A stretch of 64,000 bases of DNA from NCBI RefSeq assembly GCF_012927085.1, contig NZ_JABBFX010000004.1:372001-436000 (forward strand), in the 5' to 3' direction. The notes under the pieces are model-generated. The model saw only the letters and a list, made by a program, of their open reading frames with translations. It made no database searches and was not told the DNA's origin. The DNA comes from Ramlibacter agri. Lineage in GTDB: Bacteria > Pseudomonadota > Gammaproteobacteria > Burkholderiales > Burkholderiaceae_C. This document shows positions 8,788-18,002 of the stretch, in pieces; positions within the stretch are counted from its first letter, which is position 1, and each line of letters begins with the position of its first letter. The position numbers and the translations under genes are program-made.

Positions 8788-11112
8788 TTATTTTCGCAAG
8801 CCCTGCAGTTTGGCGAAGGCGCCCTGCATGGCGCCGCCGATGGCCGGGTTGTTCGGGGCGCGCTGGCCGCGCGCCGCGCCTTCGAAGCGGTTCTCGCGCG
8901 GGCCGTCGCGGCGCTTGTCCACCGGGGCGCCCAGCTTCATCGTCAGGCTGATGCGCTTGCGCACGGGATCCACTTCGAGCACCTTCACCTTGACGATGTC
9001 GCCGGTCTTCACGACCTCGCGCGCATCGTTGACGAACTTGTGCGACAGCTGGCTCACGTGCACCAGGCCGTCCTGGTGCACGCCCAGGTCGACGAAGGCG
9101 CCGAAGGCGGCGACGTTGCTGACCGTACCTTCCAGCTCCATGCCGGGTTGCAGGTCCTTGATGTCGTCCACGCCTTCGTTGAAGCGCGCGACCTTGAAGT
9201 CCGGGCGCGGATCGCGGCCCGGCTTCTCCAGCTCGCCCAGGATGTCCTTGACGGTGATCACGCCGAACTTCTCATTCGAGAACAGTTCGGGCTTCAGCGT
9301 CTTCAGCATCTCGGCGCGGCCCATCAGTTCCTGCACCGGTTTCTTCACGGTTTCGAGGATCCTCTCAACGACCGGGTAAGTCTCGGGGTGGACGCCCGTC
9401 ATGTCCAGCGGGTTGTCGCCGCCGCGGATGCGCAGGAAGCCCGCGCTCTGCTCGAAAGTCTTGGGCCCGAGGCCGCTCACCTGCAAGAGTTGCTGGCGAT
9501 TTTTGAAGGCGCCGTTGTTCTCGCGCCACTGCACCACCGCCTTGGCCACGGTCCCGGACAGGCCGGAGACGCGGGACAGCAGCGGCGCGCTGGCGGTGTT
9601 GAGGTCGACGCCGACCTTGTTCACGCAGTCTTCGACCACCGCGTCCAGCATGCGGGCCAGCTCGCTCTGGTTCACGTCGTGCTGGTACTGGCCCACGCCG
9701 ATCGACTTGGGTTCGATCTTCACCAGTTCGGCCAGCGGGTCCTGCAGGCGGCGCGCGATGCTCGCCGCGCCGCGCAGGCTGACATCCACGTTGGGCAGTT
9801 CCTGCGAAGCGAATTCGCTGGCGGAGTAGACCGAGGCGCCGGCCTCGCTGACCACCACGCGCTGCATCTCGCCGCCCAGCAGCTTGCACAGTTCCCCGGC
9901 CAGCTTGTCGGTTTCGCGGCTGGCGGTGCCGTTGCCGATGGCGATGAGGTTGACGCCGTGCTTGGCGCACAGCTGCGCCAGGGTGCGCAGCGAGCCGTCC
10001 CAGTCGCGGCGCGGCTCGTGCGGGTACACGGTGGACGTATCGACCAGCTTGCCGGTGGCATCGCACACGGCAACCTTCACGCCGGTGCGGATGCCGGGGT
10101 CCAGGCCCATGACGACGCGCGGTCCGGCGGGCGCGGCCAGCAGCAGGTCGCGCAGGTTCTCGGCGAACACCTTGATGGCGACCTTCTCCGCGTCTTCACG
10201 CAGGCGGGCGAACAGGTCGCGCTCGGTGGACAGCGACAGCTTCACGCGCCAGGTCCAGGCGACGCACTTGCGCAGCAGGTCATCGGCCTTGCGGGCGCTG
10301 TGGCTCCAGCCCAGGTGCAAGGCGATCTTGCCTTCGGCGATGGAAGGCTTGCCCGGTTCGGGCTCCACCGGCAGCACCAGCTTGACTTCGAGGGTCTCCA
10401 GCTGGCGGCCGCGGAACACGGCCAGGGCGCGGTGCGAAGGCACCTTGCCGATCGGCTCGTCGTACTCGAAGTAGTCGCGGAACTTGGCGATGTCCGGGTT
10501 GTTTTCGTCCTTGCCGCTCGCGAGCTTGGACTTCAGCAGGCCTTCGGTCCACAGCCACTCGCGCAGGTTCTGCACCAGCGCGGCGTCCTCGGCCCAGCGC
10601 TCGGACAGGATGTCGCGCACGCCATCCAGCACCGCGGGCACGGTGGTGAAGTCCTCGCCGCCCTCGCCCTTTTCTGCCTTCACGAAAGGCACGGCTTCGG
10701 CCGCGGGGTCCTTGCTGGGGTCGGCCCACAGCAGGTCGGCCAGCGGCTCGATGCCGGCTTCGCGGGCGATCTGGCCCTTGGTGCGGCGGCGCGGCTTGTA
10801 GGGCAGGTAGAGGTCTTCCAGTTCCTGCTTGGTGGGCGCGGCCTCGATGGCGGCGCGCAGGTCGGGCGTGAGCTTGCCCTGCTCCTCGATGCTCTTGAGC
10901 ACCGCGGCGCGGCGCTCTTCCAGCTCGCGCAGGTAGGCGAGCCGGGCTTCGAGTTCGCGCAGGTGGTTGTCGTCGAGGCCGTTGGTGGCCTCCTTGCGGT
11001 AGCGGGCGATGAAGGGGACGCTGGCCCCGCCGTCCAGGAGCTCGACCGCGGCGCGGACCTGGCTTTCCTGCACCCGGAGTTCGGCGGCGATCTGCCGCAG
11101 GATCTTTTGCAT
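8788..11112 (-). CDS. tex: Tex-family transcription accessory protein
   Basis: 774 residues, the normal Tex length. Order: N-terminal helical region with [16 protein letters not shown], YqgF-like domain with [11 protein letters not shown], helix-hairpin-helix region, and a C-terminal S1 RNA-binding domain ([14 protein letters not shown]). Tex binds nucleic acid and acts on stalled transcription complexes in the cytoplasm. The ATG at 11112 begins the canonical M-Q-K-I-L-R-Q-I-A sequence. The PEGA gene starts 5 bases after the tex stop, so the kinase run may be read from the tex promoter. Confidence 0.97.
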   Translation of the reverse strand: MQKILRQIAAELRVQESQVRAAVELLDGGASVPFIARYRKEATNGLDDNHLRELEARLAYLRELEERRAAVLKSIEEQGKLTPDLRAAIEAAPTKQELEDLYLPYKPRRRTKGQIAREAGIEPLADLLWADPSKDPAAEAVPFVKAEKGEGGEDFTTVPAVLDGVRDILSERWAEDAALVQNLREWLWTEGLLKSKLASGKDENNPDIAKFRDYFEYDEPIGKVPSHRALAVFRGRQLETLEVKLVLPVEPEPGKPSIAEGKIALHLGWSHSARKADDLLRKCVAWTWRVKLSLSTERDLFARLREDAEKVAIKVFAENLRDLLLAAPAGPRVVMGLDPGIRTGVKVAVCDATGKLVDTSTVYPHEPRRDWDGSLRTLAQLCAKHGVNLIAIGNGTASRETDKLAGELCKLLGGEMQRVVVSEAGASVYSASEFASQELPNVDVSLRGAASIARRLQDPLAELVKIEPKSIGVGQYQHDVNQSELARMLDAVVEDCVNKVGVDLNTASAPLLSRVSGLSGTVAKAVVQWRENNGAFKNRQQLLQVSGLGPKTFEQSAGFLRIRGGDNPLDMTGVHPETYPVVERILETVKKPVQELMGRAEMLKTLKPELFSNEKFGVITVKDILGELEKPGRDPRPDFKVARFNEGVDDIKDLQPGMELEGTVSNVAAFGAFVDLGVHQDGLVHVSQLSHKFVNDAREVVKTGDIVKVKVLEVDPVRKRISLTMKLGAPVDKRRDGPRENRFEGAARGQRAPNNPAIGGAMQGAFAKLQGLRK

Positions 11113-11266
11113 TCTGTAACTGGCGCTGGGAAGCGCGGGGAACGGAGAACCTGAAAGCGCGCGAGTTTGCCACACGCTCCGCACAGGGAAACAGGGCCTG
11201 GTCCGACATGTGCAAAACAGCCACGGCAGAGAATGGAAACCAACAGTCCCCCTAGGAGAAATCCCC

Positions 11267-11953
11267 ATGCGCACCCGTGCCATCCTCCTCGTGGTCGCCA
11301 TCCTGCTGGTTGCCGCCTTTGCCGCCCTGAACTGGGGTGAAATCGTCCATACCGCGCCGCTGTCCTTCGGCCTCTTCGTCACGGACGCGCCGATGGGCGC
11401 CATCCTGCTGGCCTTGCTGGCCCTGGCGGCGGTCGCTTTCGCGCTGAGCGCCGCCACCATCCGCACGCAGGCGCTGGTGGACTACCGCAACCACCACAAG
11501 ACGCTGGAGCAGCAGCGCACGCTGGCCGACAAGGCCGAGGCCTCGCGCTTTACCGACCTGCGGCAGCACCTGGACTCGCAGCTGCGCGACCTGCGCGAGC
11601 GCGACTCCGTCGCTGCGACCGAGTTCGAGAAAGCCATGGTCCAGAGCCAGCGCGAGCTGCGCACGCAGCTGGAGCAGGTCAACCGCACCGTCGCCGCGCG
11701 CCTGACCGAGCTGGAGCATCGCCTGGACGCGCGCTTCGCCAGCGGCGTGGCGGCCCCGGCCGTGCGCGCGGAAACGGGCCAGTCGCAACAGTTGCGGGAT
11801 GCGCAACTGCGCGAAGACCAGCTGCGTGCCCGTGCCGAGCAGGAGCGCGCCCGCGCCGGGCAGGAACAGGCCGTGCGCCAGGAACAGCAGCGCGAGGAAC
11901 GCGCGATGGCGAGCGATCGGCCGGCCGAAAGCGGCTGGCGGAAGTGGTTCTAA
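11267..11953 (+). CDS. LapA-like (DUF1049) membrane protein with long coiled coil
   Basis: 228 residues. Two hydrophobic helices at residues 5-25 and 43-66 form a LapA/DUF1049-type hairpin. The rest (about 75-225) is highly charged, rich in Gln, Glu, Arg and Ala, and predicted as coiled coil. Family knowledge: LapA-domain proteins sit in the inner membrane and take part in envelope assembly, for example LPS export or its regulation; this coiled-coil form is much longer than E. coli LapA. The ATG has an AGGAGA ribosome site 7 bases upstream. It is divergent from tex across 154 bases in which I see no distinct element. Confidence 0.7.
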   Translation: MRTRAILLVVAILLVAAFAALNWGEIVHTAPLSFGLFVTDAPMGAILLALLALAAVAFALSAATIRTQALVDYRNHHKTLEQQRTLADKAEASRFTDLRQHLDSQLRDLRERDSVAATEFEKAMVQSQRELRTQLEQVNRTVAARLTELEHRLDARFASGVAAPAVRAETGQSQQLRDAQLREDQLRARAEQERARAGQEQAVRQEQQREERAMASDRPAESGWRKWF

Positions 11954-11999
11954 TCCTGGCGTAATTGCGGCGGGGTCGGCCGCGGCCATACTGCGGCCG

Positions 12000-12019
12000 G
12001 TGCGCAGCGAGCTGCGCAC
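12000..12019. repeat. 9-bp perfect inverted repeat between LapA-like and DUF1223 genes
   Basis: Arms GTGCGCAGC and GCTGCGCAC flank two bases (GA). It lies between the stop at 11953 and the start at 12051. No T run follows, so it is not a standard intrinsic terminator. It could be an operator dyad or an mRNA hairpin in the leader of the DUF1223 gene. Confidence 0.5.
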
Positions 12020-12050
12020 GCTACGTGGACACATCCACGGGAGCCCCGCC

Positions 12051-12770
12051 ATGAATCACACCACCCTCGCCTTCCTGCTGGCCGCCGGCGCGGCCCAGGC
12101 GCAGCAGCCTGCCTGCCACGCTTCCTCGCCCGCCACCCGCACCCCCGTCATCGAGCTTTACACCTCCGAAGGCTGCAGTTCCTGCCCGCCGGCAGACCAC
12201 TGGATCTCGGGCCTGAAAGACGCCGCCGCGCAAGGGCGCGTGGTCGTCCAGGCCTTCCACGTCGGCTACTGGGACTCGCAGGGCTGGGTCGACCGCTTCG
12301 CCACGCCCGCGTACACGGGCCGGCAGCGCGAGGTGGCCGCGAACAACCACGAGTTCACGCTCTACACGCCGCAGCTGGTGCGCGATGGCCGCGACTGGCG
12401 CGACTACGGCGCTGCGCTCCCGGCCAAGCCGGAGCCGGCGACGGTGGCGATCCAGCTCACGCGCGAGGGCGCGGACGTGGTGCAGGCGCAGGTGATCCCG
12501 CAGTCGCCCAACGCGTCTTGGGCCGCGTATTGGACCGTCACCGAGCACGGCCACGCGAGCAAGGTCACCGCCGGCGAGAACGCCGGCGAGGCGCTGAAGC
12601 ACGACTTCGTCGTGCGGCAATACGTGACGGCCGGCAACTACCAGGGCGCGCAGGCCCTGAGGTTCCGGCCGGTAGCTGCCACGCCGGGGCATGCGCAGCA
12701 GGTGAACCTGGTCGTCACGGAGCTGAAGGGCGGCAAGCCGCTGCAGGCGCTGAGCCTGTCCTGCTCCTAG
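12051..12770 (+). CDS. DUF1223 secreted thiol-disulfide-like protein
   Basis: 239 residues with a short signal-like N-terminus (hydrophobic to about residue 18, A-Q-A-Q). The DUF1223 signature follows: V-I-E-L-Y-T-S-E-G-C-S-S-C-P-P-A-D, a thioredoxin-like C-x-x-C. The rest matches the family pattern (F-H-V-x-Y-W-D-x-x-G-W-x-D, Y-T-P-Q). The function of DUF1223 proteins is not established; the fold and the cysteines suggest a periplasmic redox or metal-handling role. The gene stands alone and converges on the Bug gene. Confidence 0.85.
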   Translation: MNHTTLAFLLAAGAAQAQQPACHASSPATRTPVIELYTSEGCSSCPPADHWISGLKDAAAQGRVVVQAFHVGYWDSQGWVDRFATPAYTGRQREVAANNHEFTLYTPQLVRDGRDWRDYGAALPAKPEPATVAIQLTREGADVVQAQVIPQSPNASWAAYWTVTEHGHASKVTAGENAGEALKHDFVVRQYVTAGNYQGAQALRFRPVAATPGHAQQVNLVVTELKGGKPLQALSLSCS

Positions 12771-12777
12771 GAGAGGA

Positions 12778-13737
12778 TCACTCCGCGTGGATGTTCAGCT
12801 TGCGCACCAGCGCCGTGAAGCGCTGGAGATCCTGCGCGATGACCGCGGCGAATTCGGCCGGCGTGCTGGTGCGCGGGGTCGCACCCTGCGCGATCATCGT
12901 GTCACGCACTTCCTTGGAGTTGACCACCTCGCGGATGTCCGCCGCGATCTTGTCGATGACGGGCTGCGGCGTGCCGGCCGGCGCCAGGACGCCGAGCCAG
13001 GAGCCCATCTCCGCATTCTTCACGCCCTCCTCTGCCAGCGTGGGAACGTTGGGCAAGGCGGGTGATCGGGTTTCGCTCGACACCGCGAGCGGCCGGAACT
13101 TGCCCGAGCTGATGAAGCCCGTGGAGCCGAAGATGCTGGTGAACTGCATGTCGACGTGGCCGGCGATCACGTCCGTGTTGGCGAGGCCGCCGCCCTTGTA
13201 GGGCACGTGCAGGAACTTCGCGCCCGAGGCGGCCATGAAGATCTCCGCCGCCAGGTGCGTCGAATTGCCCGTCCCCGAGCTGGCGAAGGTGTACTTGTTC
13301 GGTTCGGCCTTGCCCAGCGCGACGAGGTCCTTGACGTTGGTCGCCTTGAAGCCGGGATACGTCACCAGCACGATCGGCAGGTCGGCCACCAGCGAGATCG
13401 GCGCGAAGGCCTTTTCGGGGTTGTAGGGCAGCTTGCCGTACAGCGGCGGGTTGATCGCCTGCGTGCCGACGTTCCCCATCAGCAAGGTGTAGCCGTCCGG
13501 CTTGGCGCGGGCCACGATGTCGGCGCCGACGATGCCGCCGGCGCCGCCGCGGTTGTCGATTACCACCGGCTGGCCCCACCTGGTGGACAGCGCCTGCGCA
13601 ATCAGGCGCGCGCCGGTGTCCGTGCCGCCACCCGGCGGGAAGGGAACGACCAGCGTGACCGGGCGCGAGGGATAGGCCTGCGCCATGACGGCCAGGGGAA
13701 GCAGCGTCGCCGCCAGGGCAAGAAGGATCTTGTTCAA
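12778..13737 (-). CDS. Bug/TctC-family periplasmic binding protein
   Basis: 319 residues. Signal peptide (L-A-L-A-A-T-L-L-P-L-A-V-M-A-Q-A), then Bug-family landmarks: V-P-F-P-P-G-G-G-T-D, I-D-N-R-G-G-A-G-G, P-D-G-Y-T-L-L, and H-V-P-Y-K-G-G. Bug proteins capture carboxylates and similar small acids in the periplasm. The start is TTG: an AGGAGA ribosome site lies 6 bases upstream and the TTG gives the correct signal peptide, whereas the nearest upstream ATG would run through the dehydratase gene. It follows the talarate/galactarate dehydratase gene by 17 bases, suggesting uptake of a sugar diacid. No TctA/TctB permease is nearby. Confidence 0.92.
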   Translation of the reverse strand: MNKILLALAATLLPLAVMAQAYPSRPVTLVVPFPPGGGTDTGARLIAQALSTRWGQPVVIDNRGGAGGIVGADIVARAKPDGYTLLMGNVGTQAINPPLYGKLPYNPEKAFAPISLVADLPIVLVTYPGFKATNVKDLVALGKAEPNKYTFASSGTGNSTHLAAEIFMAASGAKFLHVPYKGGGLANTDVIAGHVDMQFTSIFGSTGFISSGKFRPLAVSSETRSPALPNVPTLAEEGVKNAEMGSWLGVLAPAGTPQPVIDKIAADIREVVNSKEVRDTMIAQGATPRTSTPAEFAAVIAQDLQRFTALVRKLNIHAE

Positions 13738-13754
13738 GTGAGGTCTCCTGCGAT

Positions 13755-14855
13755 TCACGCGACGCGCCAGCGCGCCGCCTCTTCGGACAGGCTGAAGCCC
13801 AGCCCGGGGCGCTGGGGCAGGAACATCTGCCCGCCCTTGATCTCGAGGCGTTCGTTGAAGGCCGGCTCCAGCCATTCGATGTGCTCCACCCAGGCCTCGT
13901 GCGGATACGCGCAACCCAGGTGGATGTGGATCTCCATCACGAAGTGCGGCGCGAGCTTCAGGCGGTTCAGGTCCGCGCTGTTGGCGATCTTCAGGAACGG
14001 CGTGATGCCGCCGACCCGCGGCACGTCGGGCTGCAGGAAGGTGACCGAGTCGTGCCTGATCAGCTCGCCGCATTCGGCGACGCTGCTCAGCATCTCGCCC
14101 GTGGCGATGGGCGTGTCGAGCTTGGCCTTCAGCTGCGCGTGCCCGCGGTAGTCGTAGGCGTTGGTGGGTTCTTCCAGCCAGACCAGGTTGAACGGGTCGA
14201 GCATCCGGCCCGCGCGCAAGGCGGTGGTGACGTCCCATTGCTGGTTGGCATCCACCATCATCGGCACGTCATCGCCGACGTGCTTGCGCACGGCCGCCAC
14301 GCGCTCGATGTCCTTCTTCAGCTCGGGCTGGCCGACCTTCAGCTTGATGCCGCCGAGGCCGAGCTCCAGCGAGCGGTCGACGTTGGCCAGCACCTCGGAC
14401 GTCGATGCATTCAGGTAGCCGCCCGAGGTGTTGTAGCAGGGAACGCTTTCGCGGTAGGCGCCGAGCAGCTTGCCGATGGAGACGTCGGCCGACTTCGCCT
14501 TCAGGTCCCACAGCGCGACGTCGAAGGCCGCGATGCTCTGCACCGACACGCCGGTGCGCGATACCGAGGCGCCCAGCCACGCGAGCTTTTCCCACAGGCG
14601 GCCGATGTCGTTCGGATCTTCGCCCACGAGCGCGCCGGCCAGGTCCTTGGCGTGCGCCAACAAGGCGGAGCCGCCGGCGCGCAGCGAGTAGCTGAAGCCG
14701 AAGCCGCGCGCGCCGTTCACGGTTTCGATGGTGGCGGTGAGCAGGTCCACGTGCGCCAACGGCCGCTGGCGGCCGGTGAGCACCTTGGCGTCGCTCACGG
14801 CTTTCTTGAGAGGTACCTGGTAGAGGGCGACTTCGACAGTCTGGATGGGGTCCAT
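13755..14855 (-). CDS. L-talarate/galactarate dehydratase-like enolase-superfamily enzyme
   Basis: 366 residues. Mandelate-racemase subgroup hallmarks: K-L-K (K171, K173), metal ligands D202 (V-D-A-N-Q), E228 (E-E-P) and E254 (A-T-G-E), and base H304 in P-H-F-V-M-E-I-H. The C-terminal stretch with W-V-E-H and N-E-R-L-E resembles, from memory, Salmonella TalrD/GalrD, which dehydrates L-talarate and galactarate to a keto-deoxy acid. All catalytic residues are in place. It lies between two Bug genes and opposite a GntR regulator, which fits a sugar-acid catabolic locus. Another acid-sugar dehydratase specificity is possible. Confidence 0.82.
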   Translation of the reverse strand: MDPIQTVEVALYQVPLKKAVSDAKVLTGRQRPLAHVDLLTATIETVNGARGFGFSYSLRAGGSALLAHAKDLAGALVGEDPNDIGRLWEKLAWLGASVSRTGVSVQSIAAFDVALWDLKAKSADVSIGKLLGAYRESVPCYNTSGGYLNASTSEVLANVDRSLELGLGGIKLKVGQPELKKDIERVAAVRKHVGDDVPMMVDANQQWDVTTALRAGRMLDPFNLVWLEEPTNAYDYRGHAQLKAKLDTPIATGEMLSSVAECGELIRHDSVTFLQPDVPRVGGITPFLKIANSADLNRLKLAPHFVMEIHIHLGCAYPHEAWVEHIEWLEPAFNERLEIKGGQMFLPQRPGLGFSLSEEAARWRVA

Positions 14856-14872
14856 GCGATGCAGTCCTGCGT

Positions 14873-15645
14873 TCAATCGAGCTTCGCGCCCGAGGCCTTG
14901 ACGATCCGCGCCCACTTGGTGGACTCGGAGGCGTTGTAGTTGAGGAAGTCGGCGGCGCTGCTGCCGACGGGGTCGATGCCGCGCGAGGTGAGCTGCTCGC
15001 GCACGTCGGGCAGTTCGAGGATGGCGTGCACCTCGTTCGAGAGCTGGTCCACGACCGCCTTGGGCGTGCCCGCCGGGGCCCACAGGCCATACCAGGTGCT
15101 GATGTCGTAGCCGGGCACGCCGGACTCCGAGATCGTCGGCAGCCCGGGCTCCGCCGGCGAGCGCTTCGCCGAGGTCACCGCCAGGCCGCGCAGCTTGCCG
15201 GCCTGGATGAAGGGCATGGTGGAACCCAGCGAATCGAAGACCACCTGCACGTGGCCGGCGATGACGTCGTTCATGGCGGGCGAGCTGCCCTTGTAGGGAA
15301 TGTGCTGCAGGTCGATGCCGGCCTGCATCTTGAAGGCCTCGGCGGCCAGGTGGGTCGCGGAGCCGCTGCCCGAGGACGCGTATTGCAGCTGGCCCGGCTT
15401 CGCTTTCGCCAGCGCGATCAGCTCGGACACGGACTTGACGTTCAGTGCGGGGTTGACCGACAGCACTAGCGGCACGCGGGCGATCAGGTCGTTGGGGCCG
15501 CCGGCCGGATACGGAACGACCACCGGACGGACTTCTTCGGGTAGTCCGAGGACGCGGCCTGGGCCGTGTCCAGGATCGGCAGGGCGAGCAGCGCAAGGGC
15601 CGCCGCGAGGCTGAGCCGCTTGGCGCGGCTGGCAGGTGAGTTCAA
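14873..15645 (-). pseudogene. Bug/TctC-family binding protein, frameshifted and internally deleted
   Basis: The reading frame begins with TTG at 15645 behind a GGAG ribosome site and encodes a signal peptide (L-S-L-A-A-A-L-A-L-L-A-L-P) and S-D-Y-P-K-K-S-V-R. Near 15521-15525 the frame changes by one base: V-V-V-P-Y-P-A-G-G-P-N-D-L-I-A-R follows in another frame. Directly after I-A-R (about 15475-15483) the sequence jumps to V-P-L-V-L-S-V-N-P. Compared with the intact paralogue at 12778-13737, about 70 residues are missing there, including the D-N-R-x-G-A-G-G and P-D-G-Y regions. The remaining C-terminal 200 residues are well conserved. Two independent lesions argue for a real pseudogene; a base-call error could explain the first but not the second. 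Confidence 0.85.
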
Positions 15646-15712
15646 GGATTGTCTCCATCGCGAACACCGCGAATGCCACGGATTCTGCGGCCGGATCGGC
15701 GTACAAGTCAAT

Positions 15713-15742
15713 ATCGTGCACGATCGTTGATCCGCGATCGTG
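15713..15742. promoter_or_regulatory. Nested palindromes upstream of the GntR gene, candidate operator
   Basis: Two overlapping dyads lie in the divergent GntR/Bug intergenic region: a perfect 12-bp palindrome ATCGTGCACGAT (15713-15724), and CACGATCG (15719-15726) paired with CGATCGTG (15735-15742) across 8 bases. The first contains T-N-G-T-N-N-A-C-N-A, close to operators reported for FCD-type GntR regulators. Position, 38 bases before the GntR start, fits autoregulation and control of the divergent sugar-acid genes (inference). Confidence 0.6.
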
Positions 15743-15779
15743 GAATGACGATGCTCGCCCGGCGCGCCATAATCGCCGG

Positions 15780-16502
15780 ATGGCAACCTCCAAGACCCCC
15801 GCCGCCGGGCTGCGGCTGGTCAAGACCTCGCTGGCCGGACTGGCGTACGACGAACTCAAGCGCCAGATCCTCGACCAGCGCCTGCGGCCCGGCGAGCGCC
15901 TGAACATCGACGCCCTGTCGCGCGAATGCGGCGTCAGCAGTTCGCCGCTGCGCGAGGCGCTGGTGAAGCTCGGGGGCGAAGGGCTCGTCGTGTTCGAGGC
16001 CAACACGGGCTTCCGCGTGGCGCCGGTGCCGGACGAAGCGCAGATGAAGCACCTGCTGGAGTTCCGCACCGTGCTGGAAAGCCATGGCGCGCGGGTAGGC
16101 GCGGCGCTGGCGAACGAAGACTCCTTGGCGGCCATGCGCAAGGCCACCGACGGCATGGCCGCGATGCGGGCCAAGGGCGTGAGCTACAAGCAGTACCGGG
16201 CCTACTTCGAGCTCGAGCAGGCCTTCCACCAGGCGCTCGTCGACAGCGCCGCCAACCCGGTGATCTCCGCGGCCTATCGCGAGCTGCAACTGGTGCTGCT
16301 GGTGGCACGGATGTCCATCGTTCCGGACAGCAACAAGCTGGGCTCGGATGCCGCGGTGGACGAACACCGGGCCATCATCGCGGCCTTCGAGGCGCGCGAC
16401 CCCGATGCGGCGGAGGCAGCGGTGCAAGGCCACATCCAGGCGGCCCGCCAGCGCATGAAGCCGCAACCAGCGACAGGTGAGCGCCTGGCCGGCTCCGCCT
16501 AG
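15780..16502 (+). CDS. GntR-family transcriptional regulator, FCD subfamily
   Basis: 240 residues. Winged helix-turn-helix at about 20-85 (Y-D-E-L-K-R-Q-I-L-D, L-R-P-G-E-R-L-N, S-S-S-P-L-R-E-A-L), then an all-helical FCD effector domain (about 95-225) with metal or ligand histidines in F-H-Q-A-L and D-E-H-R-A-I. FCD regulators bind small acids and usually repress a divergent catabolic operon. It is divergent from the damaged Bug gene, the dehydratase and the intact Bug gene, so the effector is probably a sugar acid. Its stop codon overlaps the ogt stop on the other strand. Confidence 0.92.
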   Translation: MATSKTPAAGLRLVKTSLAGLAYDELKRQILDQRLRPGERLNIDALSRECGVSSSPLREALVKLGGEGLVVFEANTGFRVAPVPDEAQMKHLLEFRTVLESHGARVGAALANEDSLAAMRKATDGMAAMRAKGVSYKQYRAYFELEQAFHQALVDSAANPVISAAYRELQLVLLVARMSIVPDSNKLGSDAAVDEHRAIIAAFEARDPDAAEAAVQGHIQAARQRMKPQPATGERLAGSA

Positions 16503-17044
16503 TCGAACAGCCCGGGCTGGCCGCCGAAACGCGCCCGCTCGATCTCCAGCATCCTCAGCTTGGTGTCCACGCCGCCGGTGGCGGAGAAGCCGCCCGAGCG
16601 GCCGCCCGCGGCCATTACGCGATGGCAGGGCACGACCGGCGCGAAGGGGTTCGATCCGAGCGCCTGGCCCACCGCGCGCGCCGCTCCCGGATCACCGAGG
16701 CGTTGCGCCACTTCGCCATAGGTCAGCACCTCGCCGGGCGGAATCGCCCGCGCGAGCTCGTAGACACGGCGATGGAACTCCGGCACCGTGTCCAGGGCCA
16801 GTGGCAGGTCGCACAGGTCGTCGTGCTCGCCTTCCAGCAGGCGCTGCACGCGCTCGATCGCGCGCTGCACGAAGGGCGGCGGCTCCGACTCGGGCACTTC
16901 GCCGGAATGGCGCCGCATGCGTGCGAGCGTGCCGGCGCGCGTGGTCTCGGGCAACTGCACGGCGGCGATGACGTCCTCGGCCCAGGCGATGCCGCACGGC
17001 CCGATCGCCGTATCGAAAATGCAGCAGCCGAGGGCGCGAGCCAC
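16499..17044 (-). CDS. ogt: Methylated-DNA--protein-cysteine methyltransferase
   Basis: 181 residues. The C-terminal MGMT domain has the active site P-C-H-R-V (C140), the winged-helix segment Y-G-E-V-A-Q-R-L-G and the R-A-V-G-Q-A-L-x-x-N-P motif. The N-terminal ribonuclease-like domain is short, as in Ogt. It transfers the methyl group from O6-methylguanine to its own cysteine. There is no AdaA domain, so it is not the sensor. The start is GTG at 17044, 2 bases after the GST-like stop, with GAAGG about 10 bases upstream. It is the last gene of the aidB-GST-ogt run, which supports a shared alkylation response. Confidence 0.94.
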   Translation of the reverse strand: MARALGCCIFDTAIGPCGIAWAEDVIAAVQLPETTRAGTLARMRRHSGEVPESEPPPFVQRAIERVQRLLEGEHDDLCDLPLALDTVPEFHRRVYELARAIPPGEVLTYGEVAQRLGDPGAARAVGQALGSNPFAPVVPCHRVMAAGGRSGGFSATGGVDTKLRMLEIERARFGGQPGLFD

Positions 17045-17046
17045 TT

Positions 17047-17991
17047 TCAGGCAGCCTTCAGCACGTAGCCGAGCCGCGGGAAATGCACGTGCACGACGCC
17101 CGTGCGCGGGTCGTGGCGGCGCAGGCTGTAGTGGGTGCGGGTGGCGGCGATCAGTTCGCCCTCGGTCGCTTCGGTGCCGAAGGACTCCGGCGTGATGCTG
17201 ACGCGGCTGCCCAGCCGGAGGCCGTGGTCGTCCTGGAAGGCACTGTCGATCAGCAGGTTGGCGCCGGGCGCTTCCGGCTCGGCCGCTTTCGCGACCTCGA
17301 TCGCGTCCTCGGCGCCCAGCTTCGTCATCGCCCCGTGGCCGATGGCGGCCATGCGCTCGGCCCACTCCACCACCGAAGGCGTGGCGCTGAAGATGTCCAT
17401 CAACACCGGCACCTGCGTGCGCGTGTACCAGATGCCGTGGTAGGCCGCGAAGTCGGCCACGCAAGGATCCATGCCGAACAGGAAGTCGTGCTCGTCAGCC
17501 ATGTTGGCAAGCCGGCGCAGGTAGGAGCGGTAGGCCGAGGTCGCGTCGCCGGGACGCAGCCGCACCAGGTTGGAACTCATGGCCTTGCGGTCGGCGCCGA
17601 ACGCCTCCGCGGTGCCGGCCGGCGCCTTGCCGAAGACGAAAGCCGCGCCCTTGGGCTGCAGGTTGTAGCCCATCGCCGCCCAGAACAGCGTGGAGTCGGC
17701 CCACTGCGCGAAGATGCGGCAGGCGCCTTTCAGGTGCGGCGGGTACAGCGTGGGCTCGGGCCGCACGTGCTCCAGCACGTCGCAGATCAAGGCCGTGTCG
17801 CAGTAGATGTCGGCGCCGACCTGCAGCACCGGCGTGCGGCGGTAGCCGCCAGTGAGCGCCACCACGTCCGGCTTCGGCATGATGGGCGGCACCAGCACCG
17901 ACTTCCAGGGCAGCTTCTTGTGGCCCAGGACGAGGCGGAGCTTCTCGGAGAACGGCGAGCTGGCGTAGTTGTGCAGGATCAGGTCTTGCAT
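17047..17991 (-). CDS. Glutathione S-transferase-like protein with C-terminal extension
   Basis: 314 residues. Residues 1-78 form a thioredoxin-like GST N-domain (Y-A-S-S-P-F-S-E-K-L-R, R-R-T-P-V-L-Q) and about 90-205 the helical GST C-domain (F-A-Q-W-A-D, D-P-C-V-A-D-F-A-A-Y-H). The last 90 residues extend beyond a normal GST and form a small mixed domain ending H-F-P-R-L-G-Y. GSTs conjugate or reduce electrophiles with glutathione. Its place between aidB and ogt, 11 and 2 bases away, suggests detoxification of alkylating agents (inference). The start follows a GAAGAAGA ribosome site. Confidence 0.85.
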   Translation of the reverse strand: MQDLILHNYASSPFSEKLRLVLGHKKLPWKSVLVPPIMPKPDVVALTGGYRRTPVLQVGADIYCDTALICDVLEHVRPEPTLYPPHLKGACRIFAQWADSTLFWAAMGYNLQPKGAAFVFGKAPAGTAEAFGADRKAMSSNLVRLRPGDATSAYRSYLRRLANMADEHDFLFGMDPCVADFAAYHGIWYTRTQVPVLMDIFSATPSVVEWAERMAAIGHGAMTKLGAEDAIEVAKAAEPEAPGANLLIDSAFQDDHGLRLGSRVSITPESFGTEATEGELIAATRTHYSLRRHDPRTGVVHVHFPRLGYVLKAA

Positions 17992-18002
17992 GTCTTCTTC
18001 TT

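Noticed and set aside
12000..12019. Intrinsic terminator after the LapA-like gene
   Set aside because: Strong stem, but a 2-base loop and no T run; listed as an inverted repeat only.
13755..15596. 613-codon frame starting far upstream of the dehydratase
   Set aside because: The first 247 codons are a shadow of the damaged Bug gene; the enolase-superfamily protein begins at 14855.
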